Part shown: in pieces, positions 41,901 through 52,700 of the stretch | Layout of the letters: every line of letters begins with the position of its first letter | Position numbering within the stretch: the first letter of the stretch is position 1 | Source of the DNA: Cristatella mucedo | Lineage: Eukaryota > Bryozoa > Phylactolaemata > Cristatellidae | Direction: 5' to 3' | Length of the DNA stretch: 64,000 nt | Assembly: GCA_009760855.2 (NCBI GenBank) | Contig: WPIO01000177.1 | Coordinates: forward strand, 1 to 64,000 | The notes under the pieces: model-generated | Databases searched by the model: none | What the model saw: the letters and a program-made list of their open reading frames with translations, nothing else | What the model was told of the DNA's origin: nothing | Made by a program: the position numbers and the translations under genes

Positions 41901-44900
41901 GCCATCAACCTCATCACGAGGCTTTATCAAGTAGGTCAACAGTCGAGGAAAGAAACCCCACCTATAACTCCACAGCTTGCTGAGCATTCAGAATCGGTCT
42001 GCTCCCACGCTAGCTTAGCATCAGGCTATAGCAAGCTTTCCCACCTAGCAGTCGCTAGGCGCTTCAAAAATACATGTGTGCCAGCTCTGACAATATCCAC
42101 ACCCACTCGTGAAAATTTACAAGTGATAGCCTAGCGCTCTCTAAATGACCCAGAGGCAGGATTCTCAAGTCGTTAGTCTTTAGCCATTACTGCGTTAGTG
42201 GGTAGCACACTACAACTATGGCATTGAGGCAAACAGGAGAATCGCGTAAGGCCCATACCGCCGCCAATGCCATGCTGCAATCATTCTCCACACAGAATGT
42301 GGCTTTTCGCAAACACTTAGCACTTATGCAACGTCACTTGTATTCGTATTGTTAAACTCACAGCATTAGTGAAAATAGTAGAAGTACAAAATGGAATGCA
42401 AAATGTAACATCGATATTTGACCGAGGTATCAGACAGAGTCGCTCTCGGCATTATTAATGACACGAATGATCCCAGAACAACAAGTTGCACCATGCTACA
42501 AGGAATATGGCTCATCGGAGCAACCGCAGTTGGCATTCGCTGGCAGGCAGACGCACAAGAGCCGACGTTACTTCAAAAGGGCCACAGCACGTGACTGAGC
42601 AGCCGATACCAAGAGCTCAAGGTGGAACCAGGCATGGCCACGGTCCTACCTCGAGCATTCCAACCTAAATCGTGCCGACACCAGCAGCCGCACTGCACGA
42701 GCTAAGACGGACGTAGCCTGGAATCAGTGGTTACCTGCTTGAACTGTTTATAAATAGCCTTGCTTATGCTATCGGACGTCTTCACATTGCCCTTGGTCAT
42801 CTGTGCCATGATGTTGCCGACTGTAGCCATGCCAAGGATCGTGCTGAAAGTATTAAATATGGAAATAAACTAGCGATAGTACAGTATGCACATAGCCCTG
42901 ACTGAAATAACCTAGACCGGCTATCTACAAAGTTTGCGATTGCTGTTTTGGCCTAAGGGCTAAGGTGCTTGCCTGTAACTGCCGAGGTCAAGGTGCCCAC
43001 CTTTACGACCTAAGTTCTGCGCTCGAACCCTGTGGCCTATGTGAAGCACCTTGATACAGTTTCATTTCTCGTTGAACATTGTAGGAATTAATTAATGTAC
43101 GAATACCTTTATATTTTTTGTCTGTTGACTGCTGGCCGGCGGCAGCATCAGGGAGGCTGCAGCAAGGGTCACAGGTCACTCGGCAGGAGCAGCAGCAGCA
43201 CTTACCCGTCTGCTTGCACGACAGGCACTTGGTCGAAGCTTTCAGCGCTGAGCAGCTCGAGCGTCTCACCGACCGTCACCGACGGCTGAACGGTCAGCGG
43301 AGTACGGAAGCGGAGGGAGCTGACTGGCAGCTGGTACCATCTACAAGCACATCCTGGTCTACCTGGCACGAGAGCACACACCCCCTTCGTCTAGGTGACA
43401 GCAGGCGGCTCAGCGCCGCCTCTCTCCCGACGCGAGCGCTGACGCGTTCGGTTGCACGAGACGCCGCAGCCAGCAGTCGCCTCGAGAGGCTCGATCGGCT
43501 TCTCGGACGGGCCGAGAGCCGGCGGACATGCTGAGCACAGGGTTCGCACGAACCTGCTCTGCGAAGACGGTACGGGGTCGTCGAGGAAGTTTCGGGCCAG
43601 CATCCAGTCGTCGCTCAGGTGCTTGGTCCTAGCAACAAACCAGGCTGCTTTGCGAAATCGCGGAATCGCTCTCCTTAGCGACTGGGGGCGAAAACGTCTG
43701 GCTTGCCGCTGACTTACATGTAGTTACGGATCGAGTCGGGAAGAAGCAGCACGACGCAGCGCTGACCGGCCTTCAGCTTGTAGTCCCTGCACGCCTGCAA
43801 GGCCGACCACATGACGGCACCGCAGCTGCCTCCTGGAAAAAGTACGTGCTCGGCTGCTCGGTCATCTTCGAGCGACGGCGATGCGAGTGAGTTTGCTTGG
43901 CGACGCAGGCACCACATCCAAAAGGAAGTGCACCACATCCAAAAGAAGTGCCTCGACCACCGACCGAGGACGCAAGCAAAGAGGGATGAGGCAGCATCGA
44001 GGACGCCGGTTGCAGGCGGCCGAGCTACCTGCAGCGATACTCAGTTGAACTAAAGCTTGCTGGCAAAATCGAAAAAAGAATCATGGTGGAAATAGATGAT
44101 GGACACGCTACGAAGAATGAAAAAGGAGTAGAAACAGACCCTGGACTCCCTGAACAAGTGGGGGGGGGGGTTGCATGGCTCATGATCGCCGGCTTTGATC
44201 TTCCTGCGAGGTATTTCGACCTCCGGAACGGTCAAAGTCTGGCCCTGCCAGGACATGATCTTAACCGCCCGGCTATCAAAATTACACGGCCACGCGAACA
44301 CGCAGGCTTCGTAAAAGCCACACACTTACGCGAACCCGCCCACCCACACACACACACCCACACACCCACCCCCACACTCACATCCACACCCAGGCCTACA
44401 CCCACACACACATGTGCATGGATGCATTCAGAGAAAGGCGACAGCAACTCACCACACAAAAATCCTTCCTGACGCATTAAGCGTCTTGCCATCAGCAGCG
44501 ATTCCTTGTCTCGGGTTTTGTACCACTTGTCAACCACCTAGGAAGAAGAACCAGGCAGGGTACGAACGGATAACACTGCTGCTTTTCTTTTAATCGGCCA
44601 CTATTTTCCTTGCTATAGTCATATTCGAAATGTCTCGGCACAAGTTCCGTAGGGCGACTGTTACTGTTTGCCAAGCCAAAACAGAGCATTCATCTTACGA
44701 ATCAGGATATCCAAATGTTAGCACACCCTCTAACCCTACATCCCAAAGGTGGAGCAAAAAGTTTCGGTCATGTTTTCAGTTAAACCGAAATCTAACGGCT
44801 TCAGCTTCTGCCGTGGAGTTACCGACAGCACTCGCGAAACAGTGTGCATTCTACGTCCGGCGAAAACGGAAATTGGCTAGAGCCATTTTTACAGCAATCA

Positions 44901-47900
44901 GCCCTAACTGATCTCTAACCCACAGCTGCTCTATGATCGATGCATAAATTCACGTGAGCACAGCACTACCAATACTCCTGCTGTACAGCTGTATGCTGCG
45001 CTTGATCAAGGTAAAACATCGTCTTTTCCAACGTTAAGCAAATAGCAAAAACAAACAGCCCCAAATAACAGGCAACGGTGCCGACAAAGGTTGAACTCGT
45101 CATCCTCAAAAATTTCAGCTGAGGCCAACGACTCTCATCGGAGCCGATGCCAAAGACACGATGAGCATAAAGTCCGGGCAGTCTGCAGAGCCTCGCCAGA
45201 GCGGCTTACCGAGACGTCGCAGACGGTCGGAACGAAGTCGTAACCAATCCCCTCCACTTCGCAAAATGGTCTATCAGCAGTCTCGTTCAAAGCAGGAGGT
45301 TGAGCAAGAATCGACCCGACGGGGTCGACACCGATCACCTGCAAATTGAGCGCCAACGCCTCAGTCAGAAGCCCTGCAAGCCCACTTGCCAACAGACTGC
45401 CGCCAAGACTTCGATCCAAGCAAGCGCACTAGCAGCAGCTGCTGCTCAAGTGTCGATAACTCGGATCGGCAAAAGGCACGGGCTTAGCCAAAAACCACTT
45501 GCCAGGGGATGTGAGAAGCCAAAAAGAGCAAACAAGCAGCAGTGGAAACGGTCGGCAACTAGTAGCAGCTGGGCAGCTCCAGAGGCTGCTTACTTCCTTC
45601 AGAGAATGAGAGGACTACACGGAACGGTGGGCTAAGTGCCAGGGGCCAATTTTGGCAGACGAACTCACAGGAAGCCCATCGACCGCTCACCAATCAAACG
45701 CCCCGACCAAGCAGGACAAGGACGGCCTGTCTTAAGCACTGTCGGTGAACAAGGAGCAAATACCCTCTTCAGCTGCGATAGTAGCTGCTATGATCGCCCA
45801 TGTTTTAAGTGAAGGCTAGCACTACAGTAGCAGGCAGAGAAAGCCGGCTCTGTACAGGCACAGATAATGATTTCAAAATTGCTGTTTCCGATTTCTCTTA
45901 TTGAACTTACTCAAGAGCATTGTCAACTCTTCGATCAATCATGCTGCAATATATTTTCTTTTCACGAGCTATATGAAGGGGAATGTGGACAAATTTAAAT
46001 TTTGCCATTAAAAAAAATAGACTTGCATTAAAGGCATGCCAAGGCGGCTGAGCTCCAAAAGACAATACAAGATGCTAAGAATGATAGCGTTGCTTAGACG
46101 AATATCGGCGTTTTTCTAATAACACCTCGGCAGCCCAACGATTAATGCTTATACCTCATACGTATTGCTCAACTACGTACGGCGTATCACAAGCTTGGCC
46201 ATCCCAAGATCTCATACATAATATCTCTAACACATGACTGAAAAAACTAGGAATGAATAAGAATTAGGCTCTTGAGTCTGTTGACTAATGAAATCGGAAG
46301 TAAATAGAATTTTAAATTCATAAGTAGTGTTTGCACAGACTCGTAAACATTGCTCTGTCAGAACGTGCACGTGCAAACCTAAAGTAAAACTTGGGCTACT
46401 GCTTCGAATAACTGTGAAATGGTGACAGCCTCAAAACCCAGCCGCTGCAGAAGACTGCAAGTCGTTTATCGCCCCACGCACTAGTGCCCTTCGATGTGGA
46501 AACCACTTATCCATAAGACCGATGACTTCCTTAACTCTGTCTAATCTAAGGTTTCAGTTATTTTTATAACAAAACGGCCTAACATTTAAAGGTTTTTCTA
46601 CATGGACGTCGCCAACTGTTGGTTTACTTTTGTTTTGGGATTCGAAATTAGCTATGAGTTATTATAGAAGGCCCAAATGGTTTTTGCCTCTAGAATTGAA
46701 ATTGTGGAGTCAATAAGAATTCCGAGGTGCCGCCTGACTTTCTAGACAGCATACACGTTACAGTTTTACACGGTTTCACGGAAGTTTTACATCAAACAAA
46801 TTTGTGGAGTGGTGTGTCACACTAACTGTACCACTCATATCTTGCATAGCCTCTAACCACGTCTGGCCTGAGGTTGCATCCGAACACAAAATCGGATGCC
46901 TCAACCTTCAAAATTATCGAAGATGCGCCCAGCACAGTCGTTGGGGTCCATTCTTCGATAGGAAACCGTTGGCACATTCACTAAATCTTATTTTATGATT
47001 TCTAATGTTGCTGCCAAAAGCGTTTCTTCGAAAACCCCAACCGATCTCCAACCTGCTTGAGACCACCAAATCGTTCACTTTGCAGCAAACTAGGAGGGAC
47101 GCATGCATAAACTGTAGTCTCGCGGTAAACATATCTTCCAAAACCTCTGTAAACATATGTTCCGGTAGCTCATGCATGCTCACGGTAGCATCATTTTTTA
47201 TTCCACTACTTCGTATATCCAGGCGCATGTATACACATTCGCGGGCACTACACCTCTTATTCAGCAACTGCCAAGGTTTAAAATGCTTCTTGTGATGGAT
47301 AAGGAATTAAGGTATTTTATGAAACTGTCTCCCCCCGAGTCTTTGCTTGTGTTGCATGGGCAAATACTCTTCCCAAAATAATATTAAAAATATTCATATG
47401 ACCAGGCAATAACCCGAACTGGCTTGCTGCTTACAAAAGATATTTCCGACAAAGCAGCTGACATACGACTATGGAATGGCATTGAAGGTGACAGAGCCTC
47501 AGGATGAAGTGCAGTATTAATCTAAATAACAGTGGCTGGTTTGAGAATTCATAAACATGCCCAAATGCGGGCATTAAAAGTCATGTGCCGAATATGATTA
47601 GCAGCCTCGATTCTTAATTTTCAATGATGCACCAAAGAAGTATACTCGCGTTATATTTCTTTAGGTTCCGTCATTCCTTGTTAATTAGAAAACATGGTTG
47701 GAAACTCTTCCTTCATAAACGAGTATTTTATATATTTCATCACTTCGAACGATCTGCAGGCACTACAAGCCTAATGGTATGTTTTCAAATCTTGCCAGTC
47801 TATCTATGCTTTAAGACGGGAGACGACCTTAAATCGATCCCAGCATTTGTGACATCCCATCTCGATTTCTGTAACTCACGGCTTGCTGGTTTGCCAACCT

Positions 47901-50198
47901 GTGCAATCGGGGGCTTACAGTTGGTGGGTTACTCTGCAGCCATGCTTTTATGTCGTAGGTAACGCAGTTGCCACAGCACACCTCTTCTCGCTGACCAGCA
48001 TTGGCTGCCAGTCAAGTAGCACACCGACGTCGAGGTTCCGTCACTCACGTTGAAGTCCCTTCATTCTTTGGCTCCAGCCTACCGAGCAGATCTACTCGCC
48101 CACCAGTCTAGGCGTCATAGCAACCGCTTTTCTGAATCAAATCCTCGTATGAACATCAAATCTTTTGGCGAACGTGCCTTCAGTTTATGTTCTCCCAATG
48201 CCTGAAACTCACTCCCGACTGACCTCACGACATCCTTGACTTGACCACATTTAAAAAGAAGCTAAAACGCATCTATTTATCACAGAATTGAGTTTGTCCA
48301 CGTGATTCATCCTTTGCGTACTTACACAGCCTGACACTGTGCATCTTGCCACTAACCATACCTCCATGCTGACCCTATGTATGTTGCCTCTAACCATGTC
48401 ATGCTTGTTGATCATGAGCATGCTACCACTAACGATTCGGTCATGCTTCCTTTACAGTATATTTAAAGGGCACAGAAAGAAATTAAGTTCTCTGAGGGTG
48501 CTATAAAAATGTATTATTATTATTAGTATTATTCTCTACAGTACACTCCCTGGCATGTCTGGACCTTATAAACAATGATCTATTTATAGCAAGTTTCAGT
48601 GCAGCGAGGACTTAATTTATTGCGACGAATGCAAGCTACTAGCAAGTTTTTCGTGGTAAATCTACCCACGACATTGTCTCGTTAATAATAGCGCAGGTCT
48701 CCTAACCGACAATTGTTGATTATTAATGCAAGCATGTTTACACTAGTCTTATCTGGCATGATTATCTTACATTTGCAATTCTTCCCGACAATGCATTGCC
48801 AGTAGCTGTAAGGTTAGTGTTCGTTAGGTTAGGTTAGCGGGGTTGTTGCGTAGTAATCGGTTGGGACTTTTAACATGCTTACTTAGCTAATGCTAGCTTA
48901 TATGAGCTGGTCGTGTTTTCGCACTTCCTTGGTTAGCCGTTGTTAGTATACCCGAGTAAGCATTCATCAATCCACCGAGTGGGAATTAATCATTCCTAAT
49001 TGGTCTTTGGACATGGTCAATTATATCTAAAATTGAATGGTGGAAGAATAATAAACTTCTCAGTGTCTCGTGAAGGAAGCACCAACTTCAAAGCCACATC
49101 GTTCAGAACTTTTACGAAACGCTTCACATAAGTTGTTAAAGGAATCGCATCAAACCATTAGCGATTATAGCCAAGCGTGTATGAAATAGACAGCAAACTT
49201 AGTAAACATCCGAAGTGACTAAAGGAAAAAAGTTGTTATCACGCAGCCACACAGAGACCTAAGCTTAACCTTTTTAAAGCTAGCAAATAGCCCGGTGAAA
49301 CGCAGCCCCTCTAGTGAACGAGCAAGAGCCGACGCAAAACTCTAACGAGCCTGCGGAGGTTGCCGTTAGCTATGCTGCAGTAAACTCCACAGGTCACTAT
49401 TCATGTGCGCTGGTACAAACTAATACACAGGTATGAGTTTCCTGCTTCTGTTCATGGGAAGGAAAGCAAACGGTGGGCTCCTACCAGCTTCTGACATTCG
49501 ACGATAGACAAACGGGGAGTGCTCTCACGGTGCCATACCGAAGCTGGACGTAGAACGGTAGTGTGCACCAGGGAAAGAAGACATATAAGCTAGTGCGAAG
49601 GAGGCCACACAAGTACATGTAAATGTATAAGACTTTGGCTCAAACGGTCCCCAGTAGAAATGGCTACGAGCAAGCATTGAAATAAGGACGTACCGTGACA
49701 TTGGGCACTTTCTCCTTGAGCCTGCGGGCCACTCCGGTAACCGTGCCACCAGTGCCCACCGCGAAAACGATCATGTCCAATTTGCCCTCACAGCTATCCA
49801 GAATTTCTTCAGCCGTCGTATCATAATGAGCAAGAGGATTAGAAGCGTTACGATGCTAAGACAAACAGTTTCAACTACGTAAATGTGCACTCACGCATAC
49901 ACATGCACACATAATTGTGTGAGAAAAAACTAGACACAGATGCTGAAATGACAATAATCCAAGCAAACTGTTGCTGTCCTATGCAATCATTTGCTATGTA
50001 AACACAAGTCGAACAACAATTACACTTTAGAAGAGAAAGATGATGTGGATATCCGAACTCAGTTAAACCAATGGAACAGTTCAGCTATGCACGATTGTCC
50101 TTTATACTGTAGAAAACGCTGACAGTAGCTTCACGCGATGGACGAGGACCAACAAATAAAAAAGTTTGACTTACTGGGCAGAAGAAAGTCGTCGGATG

Positions 50199-50241
<43 letters not shown>

Positions 50242-50563
50242 CTTCTCTACTGCAGCTTACAAACCTGCAAGCTAAGGTTTTCCAGACACACACTCTAGCA
50301 ATTACTATATAACAAGATATATACTCTCAGAAATTGAGCTACAGGAGGCCACCACATTTGAGCTTTAATCCACTTTCTGGCTTGGGTTTACTGATATATC
50401 TGTACCAGTGCATCTCAGTCACGTGAGCAAACACAAGTGCGAATGTGCACGTACGTGCATATATGCTTTTATGCATGTTCATGCATCCATGCTGGTCTTT
50501 GTACGTGCTCGCAGGTCTGTGTGTGTGAGTGTGCGTTTGTGCACGTGTGTCTGTGTGCATACG

Positions 50564-50614
<51 letters not shown>

Positions 50615-52027
50615 GCACGTGTGTGTGTGTGTCAAGCCAAAAACGTCGAGCAAATAACATCAAACCTAGCTAGTAAGTTCCATTCAGGATTTAGCTAATC
50701 ACCCTAAAGAGAGAACTACTGACTTTGTACAACGACATTCAAAAGAACTATTGACTACGGCAGAGGCTTTCTACTCAATCTACTTTGGGCAGCTTTGATA
50801 CCATTGATCCATTAATCATCAAATCTTCCTTCAGCACTTATCGTCTCACCTGAATCCCAGGCATTGTATTCCACCAGTCATCTGCAGGAAGTATCTCAGT
50901 GCTCTGTGCTAAGCCTTCTTCTTTTCATAGTTTATGCTCTCCCTATGTGCTTATGTGATCTCCAAGCTCAGTCTGGACTTTCACTTTATGCAGATTACAC
51001 TTAGCTCTATCTTTGCTTTGATTTCTCACGGCCTTCCTGGACCTCAGATTTTGCCAACGCCCTGGCAGTTTGTATTGCTGATATTAGCACTTGCATTACA
51101 GCAAACTTGTCTAAATTGAATGACGTCAAGGTCAACCTACTTATCATTGGCTTAGTGTCACTCAGAAAAAGCTTTCCCCAAAACTGGGTTAGCCAGCATC
51201 TCCCGTGTAGCTTCTGATCTGATATTTGGGTTCTCATATTTCATATTCTGATTTTTTATACTGATATTTAGGTTGCTGTTCCATAATGATTGATATTGTG
51301 GAAATTCGAGTTTGCTAAGAAAAAGGCATTGCCGTGAAGTAAGCCTCTTCATTTGTGACATCCTGTCTAGAATTCTCAAACTTTTGACTTTCGGGTCGTG
51401 CAACTCAAGGTGCTTTAGGTCTGTTCATCCTCTCCGTCTAACTTACCTATCTCAAATACTTACTCAATATTTCGACCGAGCTTTTAGTTTATATGCACCG
51501 ACCTGAAAATGGCAACTTTTTATGGACTGACGAAATGGCATCCTTGACTTGACGAAACTTCACTCAAAGCTTCAATTCTACCTGTTCTTCACAAATTTCT
51601 TTCATCCTTGTAAATCATCAATCATGTGTTTATGTGTACTAAAGTATTGTGGGTGTTATTGTAGTTGATTACTTCGAGATTATGTTTTCTCAAGGAGCTA
51701 TACAGTTTCATTTTTTCATTATTAAATTACAACGAGGCTGCTAGATGTACAGCCAGGCTGCTAGACATCCAATAAGACTGAGCAAGTGAGTTAGGGATTT
51801 CTCTGACCTTTCAGTAGCAACAGGAGCTTGACTGCAAAACCGAGTGTAAATTCCAAAAGCTACATACAAAATTTAATAGAGTAGTGTTGTATAGCTTACC
51901 AATTTCACACTCGATGCCTTCATCCTTCGTGATTTTGTTGATTTTTACCATAGGTGTGTCGCCGATGAATTGAAGAAGGCTACTGAGAATCTTCGATCGC
52001 TTGGGCCTGCCAAATGTGCACATATTC
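32802..52027 (-). CDS. CBS: Cystathionine beta-synthase gene, ten exons found, catalytic exons missing
   Basis: Minus-strand spliced gene spanning 19.2 kb. Exons in transcript order: 52,027-51,900; 49,855-49,694; 45,338-45,210; 44,537-44,453; 43,832-43,718; 43,628-43,554; 43,340-43,206; 42,843-42,735; 37,892-37,808; 32,902-32,802. All junctions after the first gap keep phase with GT-AG sites, and the order follows the animal CBS protein: [28 protein letters not shown], the PLP-phosphate loop [26 protein letters not shown], then two CBS (Bateman) domains. CBS condenses serine and homocysteine to cystathionine. The stretch equal to human residues about 106-222, with the PLP lysine and the SGNTG loop, is not found in the 2-kb interval where it should be. 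Either a pseudogene or an assembly gap. Confidence 0.85.
32903..34979. other. CBS last intron, part; nothing recognised except a weak repeat
   Basis: No exon seen. The segment about 33,600-33,850 (with GTCATCAAACGTCCGGGAG) resembles 54,960-55,450 and may be a shared repeat. A G-run lies near 34,916. Confidence 0.35.
34980..35520 (+). mobile_element. LINE fragment, RT C-terminal region
   Basis: Plus-strand translation shows [20 protein letters not shown] followed by further post-RT sequence with stops. Dead, 5'-truncated copy inside the last CBS intron. Confidence 0.75.
35859..36367 (+). repeat. 0.5-kb direct repeat, copy 1
   Basis: Starts GAACATGTATGCCTGCACAA and ends CCAAATTTAGAAATGG. Copy 2 at 39,071-39,582 is about 90% alike by eye. 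The two copies flank the CBS exon at 37,808-37,892. Confidence 0.9.
37000..37112 (-). mobile_element. SINE family 2, reverse
   Basis: AAACCGAATCTCTATCAAGA (LINE-like tail) and GGACTCGAGACCAAGAAC (B-box-like), reverse orientation. Confidence 0.5.
37115..37745 (-). mobile_element. LINE fragment, reverse, RT C-terminus to 3' tail
   Basis: A 146-codon minus frame (37,709-37,269) gives [20 protein letters not shown] and [18 protein letters not shown], the end of a CR1/L2-like ORF2. The 3' UTR tail (CTCTATCTAGG) and an ATT-rich end follow. It lies in the last CBS intron just past the exon at 37,808. Confidence 0.8.
37808..37892 (-). CDS. CBS: CBS exon, second Bateman CBS domain part 1
   Basis: [20 protein letters not shown] then LVTQTQRQ. 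Acceptor GAACAG, donor GTAATC; ends phase 1. Confidence 0.9.
38000..39070. other. CBS intron, nothing recognised
   Basis: A (CTG)n run near 38,135 and short ORFs without motifs. Confidence 0.3.
39071..39582 (+). repeat. 0.5-kb direct repeat, copy 2
   Basis: Same boundaries in sequence as copy 1 (35,859-36,367), same orientation, 3.2 kb apart. Confidence 0.9.
39583..40180 (+). other. Short open frame, possible transposase remnant
   Basis: An 80-aa Lys-rich frame (39,583-39,825) with [20 protein letters not shown] looks protein-like but I cannot assign a family. It begins where the duplicated block ends. Confidence 0.25.
40195..40285 (-). mobile_element. SINE family 2 fragment, reverse
   Basis: AAACTAAATCTCAATTCAGG tail and ACTCGAGCCTACGACCTCGG head in reverse orientation. 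Confidence 0.45.
40288..40385 (+). repeat. About 34-bp minisatellite, three units
   Basis: Units of GTGGATGGCATTGGGGCTGT followed by GTGAGGGAA-type sequence; a single related unit occurs at 40,133. Confidence 0.8.
40386..42734. other. CBS intron, nothing recognised
   Basis: ORFs such as 40,429-40,800 lack motifs, phase-compatible splice sites or a recognised family. Confidence 0.3.
42735..42843 (-). CDS. CBS: CBS exon, first Bateman CBS domain part 2
   Basis: [19 protein letters not shown] then [10 protein letters not shown]. Acceptor TTTCAG, donor GTAACC; ends phase 0. Confidence 0.92.
42945..43085 (+). mobile_element. SINE family 2
   Basis: TTTTGGCCTAAGGGCTAAGG head, TGCGCTCGAACCCTGTGG B-box-like, then TGTGAAGCACCTTGATAC tail. 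Inside a CBS intron. Confidence 0.6.
43206..43340 (-). CDS. CBS: CBS exon, first Bateman CBS domain part 1
   Basis: [20 protein letters not shown] then [18 protein letters not shown] and ADG. Acceptor TTGTAG, donor GTAAG. Begins the regulatory AdoMet-binding tandem in animal enzymes. Confidence 0.9.
43554..43628 (-). CDS. CBS: CBS exon TKHLSDDWM
   Basis: [20 protein letters not shown], the end of the catalytic core and start of the linker. Acceptor GCTAG. I choose the donor GTTCGT after 43,554 because it gives the phase needed by the next exon; the donor is the least certain one. Confidence 0.75.
43718..43832 (-). CDS. CBS: CBS exon GSCGAV...RNYM
   Basis: Completes GGSCGAV, with the Ser that contacts the PLP ring nitrogen in the family, then [16 protein letters not shown]. 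Acceptor TTCCAG, donor GTAAG; ends two bases into Met. Confidence 0.92.
44335..44415 (+). repeat. Compound (CA)n/(CCCACA)n tract
   Basis: Imperfect CACACA and CCCACACC units in the CBS intron. Confidence 0.85.
44453..44537 (-). CDS. CBS: CBS exon VVDKWY...FLCG
   Basis: [20 protein letters not shown] then EGFLC plus one base. Acceptor CCTAG, donor GTGAGT; ends in phase 1. Confidence 0.92.
45210..45338 (-). CDS. CBS: CBS exon VIGVDP...DVS
   Basis: 43 codons: [14 protein letters not shown] and [16 protein letters not shown]. Acceptor TTGCAG, donor GTAAGC; phase 0 both ends. Confidence 0.92.
45339..47819. other. CBS intron, mostly unrecognised
   Basis: No CBS exon seen on the minus strand. ORFs at 46,804-47,295 on both strands may be decayed LINE sequence upstream of the copy at 47.8 kb but are not assignable. 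Confidence 0.3.
47820..48535 (+). mobile_element. LINE fragment with 3' tail
   Basis: [38 protein letters not shown] and [13 protein letters not shown] in successive frames, then the common 3' UTR (CTCTGAGGGTGCTATAAAAA) and (ATT)n. Dead copy in a CBS intron. Confidence 0.8.
48536..49693. other. CBS intron, nothing recognised
   Basis: No exon or repeat recognised. Confidence 0.3.
49694..49855 (-). CDS. CBS: CBS exon with PLP-phosphate loop
   Basis: 54 codons: [19 protein letters not shown] through [20 protein letters not shown]. Acceptor CTTAG at 49,856-49,860, donor GTACGT after 49,694; phase 0 at both ends. GTGGT binds the cofactor phosphate in this family. Confidence 0.9.
50203..50239. 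repeat. (AT)n microsatellite
   Basis: About 37 bp of AT in the intron where the missing CBS exons should lie. Confidence 0.95.
50517..50632. repeat. (TG)n microsatellite, compound
   Basis: Pure TG about 50,569-50,610 flanked by imperfect TGTG sequence. Confidence 0.95.
50750..51725 (+). mobile_element. LINE fragment within CBS intron
   Basis: Decayed RT motifs on plus: [13 protein letters not shown], a LYADYT-like version of the catalytic YADD region (about 50,990), [13 protein letters not shown], then [12 protein letters not shown] and a 3' part. Same LINE type as 54.2-54.9 kb. It occupies most of the interval expected to hold the CBS active-site exons. Confidence 0.75.
51900..52027 (-). 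CDS. CBS: CBS exon, N-terminal
   Basis: Encodes [19 protein letters not shown] and [21 protein letters not shown] acceptor at 52,028-52,029 and GTAAGC donor after 51,900; ends in phase 1. The first base context (Cys-Thr...GRP) aligns with the haem-Cys region of animal CBS. An upstream 5' exon with the true ATG is expected beyond 52,027 but not identified. Confidence 0.8.
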
Positions 52028-52700
52028 CTGCATGCACTGTGGAGGCTTCACATAGATCAAGTACGACATTATTATGCGATAAGTAAACACATACCACAAT
52101 AATAACGAGCAATGAAAAGTTCATGCTAGCTGCAAATGTTAGTAATTAAAATTGCCGCCAGGAAGGATTGTAGCTGGTGTCCTTAATCCTGGTCATAAAA
52201 AGGTGTATAAAGAGTTTAAAAACCTTTGTACAATTATTGAGCTTAGTTTCATCGACTTAAGGTTCAAGAGTGCAAACTTACTTTATGCAACAAAGGTACG
52301 GTTACTTTTATTACATCAACACTACCATTGTTACAACTTGCTTAAACATGATCACCAGTTTGGTTGCATTCACTGGCAGTAATGTAATATTTCGAGTTTG
52401 CCCATCAAGGCTAGGGATGGGGTATTTAAATGTCATGACAGTACAAACTTCGAACATCGTTACGACATTAATAGGCTCTAAAAGCCAGAAAATTCTTTGA
52501 ATTAATCGATCAAACATGCCTTCACTGAGGTACAGGGAAATCCAAATGCCCGTTGAGTAAGTCAATTTATATAATCTATGACCCGTTTCGCTTTCACAAT
52601 TTGTAAATATAATTTTGAATGTGAATCCGCCTATCCATAAACAGAAGTCATCATTGTAATGCTTATGTTGCGCACTTTGTGAGATTTATAGGACGAGTGA
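52028..52700. other. Upstream of CBS exon, nothing recognised
   Basis: A 5' CBS exon and promoter may lie here or further right, but none is identified. Confidence 0.3.

Noticed and set aside
37808-44537. Several separate small genes from individual ORFs
   Set aside because: They are exons of one CBS gene: order, phase and splice sites agree.
45135-45419. 94-codon ORF as a stand-alone gene
   Set aside because: Only 45,210-45,338 is coding, as a CBS exon bounded by splice sites; the flanks are intron.
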